The position numbers and the translations under genes are program-made. The notes below the pieces were generated by a model. The model was not told the origin of the DNA. It ran no database searches and was given only the letters and a program-made list of their open reading frames with translations. 13,588 nucleotides of DNA, taken from positions 1 through 13,588 of the forward strand of contig CAKQDQ010000060.1 in the NCBI GenBank assembly GCA_934229335.1, in the 5' to 3' direction. Shown here one piece after another: positions 1-10,300 of this stretch (positions within the stretch are counted from its first letter, which is position 1; every line of letters starts with the position of its first letter). The DNA is from an uncultured Prevotella sp. (GTDB taxonomy: Bacteria > Bacteroidota > Bacteroidia > Bacteroidales > Bacteroidaceae).

Positions 1-11
1 TCACTATGGAG

Positions 12-30
12 CCGAGGTTTCCAACCTCGG
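12..30. repeat. Perfect 8-bp hairpin, intergenic palindrome
   Basis: CCGAGGTT (12-19) is followed by a 3-base loop and by its exact complement AACCTCGG (23-30). It could be the terminator of a gene upstream of the window or one arm of a REP-like intergenic palindrome. No T-run follows it (the next bases are TCTTAATAGC), which argues against a classical intrinsic terminator. The structure is seen directly; its role is not. Confidence 0.6.
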
Positions 31-38
31 TCTTAATA

Positions 39-57
39 GCACGGCTGATTAGCCTGC
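39..57. repeat. Second small imperfect hairpin
   Basis: GC..GGCT (39-46) pairs with AGCC.GC (51-57) around a GATT loop, with a small internal mismatch. It lies nine bases after the perfect hairpin, so the two may form one composite intergenic repeat. Weak on its own. Confidence 0.35.
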
Positions 58-114
58 ACAGAAATCTAACAAGTAATAAAAATAGTAAACACGAACGAAC
101 CATTCCCATATCTA

Positions 115-146
115 TCCTTCCCTTTGGGGGAGGTTGGGAGGGAGGC
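115..146 (+). repeat. G-rich palindromic repeat, copy A
   Basis: A 32-bp element made of a CCTTCCC/GGGGAGG stem (116-122 with 127-133, one G-U pair in RNA) and a G-rich tail. It matches copy B at 211-242 in 28 of 32 positions. It ends seven bases before the ATG of the fimbrillin-like gene, so it would lie in the 5' leader of the transcript. From memory, elements of this type (C-rich arm, G-rich arm, then TTGGGAGGGAGG-like tail) are common between genes in Prevotella and relatives; I could not search for this. Confidence 0.75.
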
Positions 147-152
147 AACATT

Positions 153-1304
153 ATGAAATCAATATCCACCATACTCAAACGATATATCATAACCCTTCGT
201 AACATACTCCTCCTCCCCTGTGGGGGAGGTTGGGTGGGGGGCTGCACCTCCGATATCCCAGTTCAGCACTCTGACGACTACGGATACATCACCTTTGCAG
301 TCAAAGCGCAACAGACACAGACACGCACTAACGACTATGAGGCATACGACGCAAGCAAGCATCCTGCCACCATGGGAGTAGTGGGATATGCTAACGCGTT
401 AACAGAAACGGTGTTCAATAACGATGTCGCTACATACAACACTGCAACGGAAGTATGGACCACCAACCCACAGAAGCGGTGGGACGCATATAAAGGCAAA
501 AAGACCTTCGACTTCTTCGCCTATATGCCGCAGACAGAGAATGTTACGGTAACACACAACGAGACAGACAATACCTACACGCTCTCTGTACCGTTCACCA
601 CAACCGATGGTAGCGCGACTGACGAGGGCACTACTACTGGTGGCATACTGCTTGACGTAAAAAAAGCCCCTATACTATGCGCATTGCCAGCACACAGGTT
701 TGATACTGACGCTGAGACAGGACAACTGATATTCGATAGAGTGATAGACCTACGCTTTGACCAAACACTGACAGGCTATAGACTCCTCTTTACGCTCGGT
801 GAGAAGATGGGGGGAATACGTAAGTTCGTATTAAAGAATGTCACCGTATCAGGAGAACTTGCTACTTCTGGTACCGTTACGCGTACATATAAACTGAACA
901 ACGATGAGTGGACGGCACAGAATATACAGTGGACGAACATTGAGCGTAAGAATGTGGAAACAGAAATAAAGAAAGACGCTGATGACAATGTGACGTTAAC
1001 ATACGATAAGGACAACGTAGTCTACCAACAGTGGGGCGCAGATTTCTACGCCATCCCTGACGACAAGTTCACGCCAACCATAACGGTTACGTACGATGTG
1101 ATATTTACCGCGGAAGACGGAACAACGACGGTAACGACACGCGAAAACGTAACGTCGACAATAATGCTTAATAAAAGCAATTTCGAGTCGCTCGCCAAGG
1201 GCGGAATAGGAAAGATAAACCCTATACGAATATTGATAGAGCCTCGCTACCTGTACGTTATGGCAGACGAGGACGCCTACTCTGGACATCTACTGATAGA
1301 ATAA
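153..1304 (+). CDS. Fimbrillin-like (Mfa/FimA-type) surface lipoprotein
   Basis: A 383-residue protein that I judge to be a fimbrillin-family lipoprotein of Bacteroidales, the type of protein exported, lipidated and then displayed or polymerised on the outer membrane. Seen: a basic N-terminus, a short hydrophobic stretch and a lipobox V28-G29-G30-C31 followed by TSD; then a beta-rich body with YITFAVKAQQTQTR near residues 43-56, a KTFDFFAYMP segment near 115 that is typical of the family, the ILLDVKKAPI and FVLKNVTVSG segments, and a C-terminal RYLYVMADEDAYSGHLLIE resembling the end of many Prevotella fimbrillin-like proteins. The ATG at 153 is chosen because the upstream in-frame ATG at 6 would translate hairpins and the repeat. 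There is no Shine-Dalgarno, as is normal in this phylum. The signal peptide is odd: palindromic-repeat DNA encodes residues about 20-30 (PCGGGWVGG). The giant gene starts 34 bp downstream. The family call is by pattern memory; a precise Pfam assignment was not tested. Confidence 0.8.
   Translation: MKSISTILKRYIITLRNILLLPCGGGWVGGCTSDIPVQHSDDYGYITFAVKAQQTQTRTNDYEAYDASKHPATMGVVGYANALTETVFNNDVATYNTATEVWTTNPQKRWDAYKGKKTFDFFAYMPQTENVTVTHNETDNTYTLSVPFTTTDGSATDEGTTTGGILLDVKKAPILCALPAHRFDTDAETGQLIFDRVIDLRFDQTLTGYRLLFTLGEKMGGIRKFVLKNVTVSGELATSGTVTRTYKLNNDEWTAQNIQWTNIERKNVETEIKKDADDNVTLTYDKDNVVYQQWGADFYAIPDDKFTPTITVTYDVIFTAEDGTTTVTTRENVTSTIMLNKSNFESLAKGGIGKINPIRILIEPRYLYVMADEDAYSGHLLIE
211..242 (+). repeat. 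G-rich palindromic repeat, copy B, inside signal-peptide codons
   Basis: The second 32-bp copy, with a perfect CCTCCCC/GGGGAGG stem (212-218 with 223-229), the shared core GGGGGAGGTTGGG and a run of six G at 236-241. It starts exactly 96 bp after copy A, so both copies are in the same reading phase. It is translated as part of the lipoprotein signal peptide and ends immediately before the TGC codon (243-245) of the lipidated cysteine. Confidence 0.8.
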
Positions 1305-1342
1305 TCTTGGTACTAAGAGATAGAATAACCTTGTTACTATGA
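1295..1342 (+). repeat. 24-bp tandem duplication joining the stop of gene 1 to the start of gene 2
   Basis: Bases 1295-1318 and 1319-1342 are directly adjacent copies, identical at 21 of 24 positions. The first copy carries the TAA stop of the lipoprotein gene (1302-1304); the second carries the ATG of the giant gene (1339-1341). Each copy includes a TAnnCTTG string (1302-1309 and 1326-1333), one base off the TAnnTTTG -7 element known from Bacteroidota promoters, but no convincing -33 TTTG lies at the right distance. The duplication is seen directly; any promoter role is speculation. Confidence 0.85.
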
Positions 1343-4300
1343 AAAGATATAATACTTATATTCGTTTATATTCAATAAGGAGAGTAATATGCCTCCTGAC
1401 CTTGTTACTCGTTTTCGGTCATGCCCTTGCGCAAGTTACCCAGGAAACGCAGAAGGACAGCGTGGCTATTAACGACAGTACGCTGTCTGCTGCTAAAGCA
1501 ACCACTGCCACAGTAACAGCTGCCGCTAAGCAATACTATGGCCAGGGAGAACTCTATGCAAAGGCTTACGCTGGCGGTACGGGTACTAAGGAAGACCCGT
1601 ACCAGATCAGTAACGCTCTGGAACTGGCACGATTAGCGTATCAGGTGAACAGCGGTGTAAGTACGAGAGGCGTATACTATAAGTTAACTGATAACATCCA
1701 TCTCGATAAAAACATATATTGGACACCAATAGGAACCTCCAGTTCTAAGACAGACCGCTATTTCGCAGGTAAATTCAACGGCAATGGACATGTCATATAT
1801 AACATGCACATCTGCTGGACCAACGAGAGTGGCTATGAGGCAAGATGGGGGCTGTTTGCCAAGATACTTGGCTCTGTTAACAATGAGAGTGGCTATGCTT
1901 CTGTATATGACCTCATCATTCAATACGCTGTTATAGAGAAGGCGGAGGGATATAATCCTGTTGGTACCAACGTTATCAAACTCGGTATCTTGGCTGGCGA
2001 GTTAAAGAATAATGCGGAGACAAGTAACATCATTATACGTAACTCTAAGATAACGGATAATGGGGATACATACAGCACATCTAACAACTATCGTGTGGGA
2101 GGTATTATAGGTTACTTGGACAATAATGCCAATTACCGCATCTTCAACATACTCTCTGATGTGGCTATCAATATGCACACGAACGCAAAACTTGGCAATA
2201 ATAATACCATAAGAATATCTGGTGGTATAGGCAACGTCAGTGGTTTTAGTACCAACACTTATGCCATCTTGCCAACAAATATCTTTGTCTGCGGTTCTGA
2301 GTTTACGACGAAGACTGGCTTCAAGAACTGTGAGCCAGGAAGCGTTATGTCTTTCTACAATAATACCTATACTGGAAAGTTTCCTGAAGCCAACAGGCAA
2401 ACTTTATACTATACTTCTGTAAACAAGGGTACCACCACTGCTGGTGCTACTCTTTATAACTTTGGTACAGAAAAAGAATTCGATAAATTTATCCAGGAGT
2501 TTACAGAAAAGGTAAATCAATTTATCAATGACAACGGTCTACCACGAAAGACTTGGACGTTGGCAGGCACCACTACGACGTCAAGTGTCGCTTTCCTCAC
2601 AAAAGGCATACACCTGGAGAGAGGCAAGGACGGTGACGTGTTGTCTGTAAGAGAAGAGGATGGAAAAGATACTGAGGAGAAGTATTTCTGGTATTCTTCT
2701 ACAGACAACAAGACATGGACGCAGATTAACACAGAAGAAGCCGCCAGTACCGTCATCTTGCCCCGTAAGACTGAGGACCAATATGTGTATGCCGTACAAG
2801 AAAGCGACAACGTTAGTATCAGTTCTTACCTGGTTAAGGCTATCCGCATGGAGGCTACCCTCACTACGCAAACTAATCCTAAGAAATATGTTGTTGACGT
2901 AACCAACGACGCTGGTAAAACCAACGATGAACTGGGACTCACAGTAACGTACCAATGGTACAAAGGTGAAACTGCCATAGATGGTAAAACAACCAATGAT
3001 TTTACGCCTCCAGCCGATGCCACCTACGGTGATAAGTTCAGTTGTAAAGTTACCGTGACGTATGATAAAGAGAAATTAACCCTCCTTGACGAGACAAAGA
3101 GAGCCACAACGGTGGTTTTCCTGTGTCCTCAGACCTATACCACAGAAGAAGGTAAAACCTTCCAAGCAGGAGTCGATAATACAACAGATGTGGATTGGGG
3201 GTATTCTGAAGACCAGCCTATGAAGACATGGAACGGTGCCTATGGTAAATTAACCAAAGATGGAACATGGGACGAAAACATCATTGTGCTCATGGGCACG
3301 AGTGACCAGGACTGTACAAAGGCTGGTTTTTGTATCACCTCGAACTATACAAGTAACTCTATAATGTCGGAATCTGAATGGAAAGAGGCTAAAAATAAGA
3401 ATGTCTCTCGCAATGCCACTATTACGGGAGAATGGGAGAATAAGAACTATAACAGTTCCATAGAAATCATGGGAGATAACGATGGATTGCCTATCTGGGG
3501 AGATACACGTTTTGAGAACGTCACCTTCAGCAGACCTGATAATGATACCCATAGGTTCTACAAAGTTATCTACTGCCAATACTACAACTTAGAGATGGGT
3601 AAAGGCATCAAGATGAAGGGTTTTGTGGATAACTCCCCAGTATACGGAACAATAGACGGAGCGGTAACTAACGCGCTCCACATCTTTGGAGGTCTCAATA
3701 ATGACGGTCGATTCAAACTCTTGAATGATCCCGTACAAATTAAAAACTACGAGAACTCTATGCCACATGGAAAGGAGGGATTCAGCATCACCATCAAGTC
3801 TGGCTTCTACTCTTGTATCAGCGCGGGCGGACGTCAGGACGTTAATGATAATAATAAGAACAACCTAAACGGTGCGATGGGAACTCCTAACATGCCTATC
3901 AAGTGCAAAATTGTTATGGACATCGATAGGGCATGGAATACTCTATATAACGATAGTAGAAAAGTCAAAGACAATGGCAAAGATCTTGGAGAAAGAGAGA
4001 ACGATTACGATGCCGGAATAATCCTCGCAGGTAACCATGAGGGTGCTATGTATGCCGATGTGGACATCATTGTCCGCAGTGGCAAGGTGGCACGAATAGT
4101 AAACGGTTCTTTGGGTGCCAATACCCAGTGTTCTTTCGAATATGATAAGCACACATACAATGTAGCGAAGAACACATATATGGGGCGCGCCAACATCTTG
4201 TTAGACCCTGCTAATTCTGAAAACTACACAACAGGTAATGTAGACGACCGTGTCGTTGTGACAGAAATGTACGGTGGTAGTACTGGTCGTGCACATACGG

Positions 4301-7300
4301 AAGGTACAAAGGTAGATAATCCGTTCTATGGCTATAGCACCATTACTATTAATGGCGGAACGTTCAAGATTTTACCAGATGATAACAAGAAGAAAGGCGA
4401 TATCGTTTGTGGTATCTTCGGTGCTGGTGCTGGTGGTTATAATGGTATTGGCTATGGTGACGACGATGCCAATACACACACTCCTGACACTGCCATTCCT
4501 TACTGGAATACAGATGAGACTGTGATGCTATATGGTGACTACAAAGCCGCAAAGGATCACTTGATAAAATGCAAGTGTTATAACGCAGCCGATTATACCT
4601 ACACTGAGGTAGACCCAACGAAGACCAATACCAAGATTATAATCAATGACGGTAACTTTGGCACAAAGAAAGAATACATTTACGGTATCTATGCAGGAGG
4701 TAGTGGCTACATGAGTAAATCACTGTGGAGTAGTGAAATGGGTATACCAAGTGAATATGGTGGTAATGTTTATGGTAGCGGTGAGCCTAATGACACGGTA
4801 GTTTCTCTAACAATCAATGGTGGAACATTCTATTGCAATAATGGAATATTCGCTGCTGGACGTGGTACAGATTATTTCTATAGCAAGAAATCATACGAAG
4901 GCAATGCAAATGACTATGATGCTCTTGGTCAGACCTACGGCAACGTGAAACTAAACATCAACGGCGGTGAGTTCCATTGCTCTGTGTTTGGCGGTGGATA
5001 TGGCGTGGCAGATGCACAACTTTACTATTGGAAAGAGAATATTAAGAAAGATATTACTACGCTCTATAACATGGCACGCCTCTATGGTCAGTCGTTTGTT
5101 AGAATCAACGGTGGTACATTCTACGAGAATATCTACGGTGGTGGTGACATGGCGGTAGTGGAAAATGAAGGCGGTAATGCTACGAATGTCGTTATAGGAA
5201 ACAAAGCCGATATACGCGGCTCTGTGTTCGCTGGCGGAAACGGAAGACCTAAAAGAGCGGATAGTGACAAGAATATAAAGGACAACACTTGGCATCCGGA
5301 AGAGGTTGGTAAGGTTATAGGCTCTACCAACATAGAACTTCATGGTACCACTGAGCAAGCACCGTCAATATATGGTGACATCTTTGGCGGTGGCAACTTA
5401 GCGCAGGTAGAGGGCGACACACACATCAACGTATATGCAGGAAACCTTGCTGGACAGTTGTTCGGTGGAGGAAACGGAAAAATTACAGATGATAATGGTA
5501 ATGCACTTGCTGAGTCACTTTATACCTACGCTGACATAACGGGTAACACCAATGTTACACTGTCACAGGACTTCGGTGGTCAAGAGGAGAACGATGACAA
5601 GAAGAAGATAGAGAACTTCTCTATCAACGTTATATGGGATAAAGCATGGGATAAAGATAAATCTAAATTATTGTTGTGGAAAGATGATAAAAGTAGTTTC
5701 TATGACGAAGATAATCATAAATTCGTAAACCCTCATAACATATATGGTGGTGGCAACAATGCATGCAAAGTAACAAAAAGCACTAACGTAACTGTGCTGA
5801 AGGGTATGACTCCGTTTGAGTTGTTGAAGACAGAAGAATGGAAAACTGCATATAATGACAATAACCATCCACACTTCAGTGTCTTTGGTGGCGGATATGG
5901 TAAGAACACCAGCATAGGTGATGCGACAGAAGTCTTTGTAGACGTTGAAGGAGACTACGGTATATATGATGCAGAGACCGATGATGATACAGAACAACTG
6001 GCAAGACCATCAGTGGTAGAAGGCGCAAAGAACCGTAACTCTCGCAAGGCTTCGCCAAGAACGACTGACGCACAGGCCGATGGCAGCACAACGAAGCCTG
6101 TATTCGATAACTCTAAGGGTATTCCGAACTTTACCGTACACAGTGTGTTCGGTGGAGGATATGCTGGTACCGTAACGGGCAACACAAAGGTAACCGTGGA
6201 TGGTAACACGTTCATACATCGTGTGTATGGCGGTGGCTTCGGTGATCCTGATGCGGAGACGAAGGATGACAGGACTGGTGAGGTTACTGGAAACACGGAG
6301 GTTTATGTGCAGGGAGCAAACATCTATGGCGACGTGTTTGGTGGAGGCGCAGGTGTAAACCCCAAAGGTAATGTGTACTTCACTCATGTGGCACGTGTGA
6401 CAGGAACTACAAAGGTGAATGTCTCTGACGAAGCCAAGGTGTTCGGCAACGTGTATGGTGGCGGTGATGTCGCTAATGTAGGACCAGAGACATATACCGC
6501 AGACTATACAAAGCAACCTACAAGCGAGACTGATATAGACCAAACGAATGGTAATCCTAAAGATAATACATCATATACGGCTGGAGACTACAGTTCATTT
6601 GTTAACATCGTGGGTGGCGACATCTACGGTGAAGTGTTTGGTGGCGGTAAAGGCTTGAAGAAGGCTTATGCTACAAAGTATTACGAAGTAGGTCGTATCA
6701 GTGGTAACACACTTGTGCATATTGCCAACACGTATGCTGATAATTCGTTTAGTACTACGGCTTTTGATTATGAAGGCAACAATATACCATACGTATGGAA
6801 CCGTATATACGGTGGCTGTGCCTATGGTACTGTTGACGGCAATACACTTGTACACATTGAGGGCGGAATGTTAGGACTGAATATCTTTGGCGGTGGTTAT
6901 GGTGATGTAGAGATTACTGATGATAAGACTGGAGATAACCCAGGAGTGTCAACAGACATTACTACCCTAAAGCAGGTGCTCGGTAGAAAAGATACTGACA
7001 ATACAGGCACGTATGCTAACATACTTGGAAACACGAAGGTGCAGATTGACGGGGGCACATGGATATGGAACCGTAAGGCAGACACTAACGGTAACATCAA
7101 GACATGGCTCGCGGTGAAGCCTGACGCAGAGAAGATATGCAATACGCTCGACGAGTTCAAGCAAATAGCGTATGACATTATGGGTGCCAACAGCGTCAGC
7201 GACCTTACCAATGCCCAGGCAAAAGCGGCAATAGAAAGAATACAGTCTGATGAGAGCACAAAGGAGTTCTTTACGTTGGACAATAATTCTATAAAGTCGG

Positions 7301-10300
7301 GCAGTTTCAAAAAGAACCATAACATCTTCGGTGGTGGTAACCGCGCTTGTAAGGTAAGTGGTGACGCGGTAGTAGAAATAAACCACTCTCCACTTGCCGA
7401 CATCATGGACCAGAATGGCAGAGCGCTTAGTTTGTTTGACTACACCACGTTGCAGGGACTGTGCTGGTATCTTGCCAGCAAGAATGTCTCTTATCCACAG
7501 TTCTCTGTGTTCGGCGCAGGCTATGGTGCAAACACTACGGTAAATAACGCCAAAGTGTATGCACAACCAGGAGCTGTTATTGATAGTAATGGTGAGCCTT
7601 ATAAGATTAATGGGAAGAAATTTCGCTACATAAACCAAGAGAACGACAAGCAGGCATATCAGGCGTATGAAACGCAACTGTACAACGACTTCACTAATGT
7701 GCCAAAAGCAGATAAACACCTGTACTACGGTATGAACAATGATGAAGATATAGAAGATATAGCAGCAACGTTCAACCGTTACTATATCAGTCGTATGGCG
7801 TGGACACACGGTATATCTTGCTTTACCTTCATGGAGATTCACGGTGGAGGATTCTCTGGTTATGTAACAGGTAATACGTATGTAGAGGCTAACAATCAGG
7901 TATCATGTAATAATATATATGGTGCTGGACTTGGAGCAGAGCCTTATGAAACAACAGAAACAACGAATAAGGACGATGCTACGTTAGGAATGGTTGGGGG
8001 CAATTCAAAAGTCTTTATCAAATCGGGTAACGTCTCTCAGAATGTCTACGGTGGTGGCGGTGGCATCTTGGGTTACAAGAATGTTGCCATGGTCAAAGGT
8101 AAGACGCAAGTGCATATCTATGGTGAGAAAATCGGTGAGACGAGTTTCCCGTTAGAGCGCACCCTGATTATGGGCAGTGTTTATGGTGGTGGCGACATCG
8201 CTAACGTAGGTGAAGAGCAGTCTTCTACTGACGAAACAACAAAGACTTCTAACGGCATCGAGTCTACATCATATCAGACTCCCAATGATTTTACCTCGTT
8301 TGTAAATATCCGTGGTGGTGCCATCCTCTCGCAAATATTTGCGGGAGGTAAGGGACGTACTGTTGCTGAAACCACAGAATATAGTAAGTTCGGTGGTATC
8401 AATGGCGACGCCTGTCTCGTGATAGACCTGCCTGTAATGAATTATCCTTACTTGAAGGAAGAGACAACAAGCACGACAACGGAAGCAGGCACTGTCACAA
8501 CAACAGCATACACAACAACAACACTTGACCCATCGGAAAAAGATTATCTGCAACATCCTACCGATAGCAAGAAATCCAATTATGCTCCAAAACTACTGAA
8601 CCGTGTCTATGGCGGTTGTCAGAATGGTAGTATATATGGTAATACCTGCGTAGTAATCAATGATGGCAAGTTCTACCACAACATCTTTGGTGGCGGATGG
8701 GGAGATACTGGTACCCCTACAGTAAACAGCAGAGGCGAAAATGTAGTTAATGCAGAGGACGTAACATACGCCAACGTAAAAGGCAACACCAATATGTTTG
8801 TCAATGGTGGCGAGATGGCTCTTACCTCATATTGGCTTGAGAACACTCGTTTCTGGGAACCTGTTTCCATTGATGGCAGTAATACATACTCACCTCAATA
8901 TGATCCTAAAACGCAGAAATTCAAGATAAACCATAACATTTATGGCGGTGGCAATATGGCGTGTGAGATTGGTGGCGATACGCATCTTACCATGACCAAG
9001 GGATTGCTGAAGAAGACTACCCAGGTACGGTCAGGTATGTCAATGACTAACTTCTTCGAATCAAACGAATGGAAAGAGGTATTTAATAAGGTTGGCTCGC
9101 CACATTTCAGCGTCTTCGGTGCTGGCTATGGTGAATATACTACCGTCAAGGGTAACACGCATCTGAATATAGAGATGTCGGAACGTGAATGTATAAGTAA
9201 TAATCCAGAATTCAATATTAAGGAAGAGGAGGAATACAAACATTTCGTTAGCGAATACTCTGTAATGGACTTTGTCGGAGGTGGATACTCTGGTAAGGTG
9301 GAAGGTGATACTTATGTAGAAGGTGAAGGTGGTGGATTCTGCCGTCGTGTGTTCGGTGGAGGATTCTTCAACAGTGTTAACGCCACTAATGTTGTAATAA
9401 AAGCCATTGACTGTCACGACGTGTTTGGAGGCGGACTGATGGGTAATGTCAATAAGAGTACAAACATCACTATAGGTCAAGAGACAGCAACATCAGAACA
9501 AGACGATACTAACAAATCAACATTCAGTAACAAAGATATTTATATCCATGGCGATGTCTATGGTGGTAATGACGTGTCAGGTTATGTAAACATGGAACCT
9601 GATGCTAAAGGTTATTACTATGATAATGGCGGAACAGGTACAAACGTCACTATAAAAGGTGGTCACATCTATGGCAACGTCTATGGTGCTGGCAACGGTG
9701 ATTATCTTTATGCTCTTGACAGAAACGGCAACACCAAAGTGACCGTGAACGAGGATTATCCTCTTAATCCTGACAATCCTAACTCTGATAAAGTAGATTT
9801 GGTATATACTGTGCCAATGCGTGACAACATGGCATCGTATGTCGCTGTCAGTGATGCCGCGAAGATTGTGAACATCAACTCTTATAGACCTATGACAAAT
9901 AGGGTCAGCATCTCCATAAAGGGTAATGGCACAGGCGATAATAGAACCAAAATTGATGGTGATGTCTATGGTGGAGGTAACTCTGCCACGGTACAGAAAG
10001 TACTAAAGAGTGGAGTAAGAGCAAATGTTACTGTTGGTGACGTAAAATTAAATATAGGTAGCCATGTAAAGATAGGCAGAGTCTTCATGGGATGTAATGG
10101 TAATGCTCTCTTTATGTCCTCGGCGGACAATAACTTCATGAATCAGTTCCAAAAACTGAATGGCGATGTTGATGATCATAGCAAGGAACTTAATCTTGCG
10201 GACGCCATAGACTGGGTTAATGACCCTTCAAACAAGTCTATCAGTACACTGTATCTTTCTACGAAGAATGAAGACCGTCCAACTGTCTACCCACATCTGC

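Noticed and set aside
12..30. The hairpin as a clear rho-independent terminator
   Set aside because: There is no T-run after the stem and no upstream gene is visible, so it is listed as a palindrome only.
113..120. TATCCTTC as a -7 promoter element for the lipoprotein gene
   Set aside because: It matches only four of the six fixed positions of TAnnTTTG, has no -33 TTTG upstream and overlaps the palindromic repeat.
6..152. Extension of the lipoprotein gene to an ATG at base 6
   Set aside because: The extra 49 residues would be translated from two hairpins and a palindromic repeat and would bury the signal peptide. The ATG at 153 gives a normal lipoprotein N-terminus.
4951..6543. Cluster of minus-strand open frames of 109-177 codons
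   Set aside because: They recur opposite the repeated YGGG codons, as expected for shadows of a repeat; their sequences are Cys/Ser/His/Val-rich, without family features.
6967..7842. Minus-strand open frame of 291 codons, and many shorter ones opposite the giant gene
   Set aside because: They lie fully opposite a continuous, repeat-structured coding frame, have no recognisable domains and reflect the stop-poor complement of Gly/Tyr/Asn/Thr codons.
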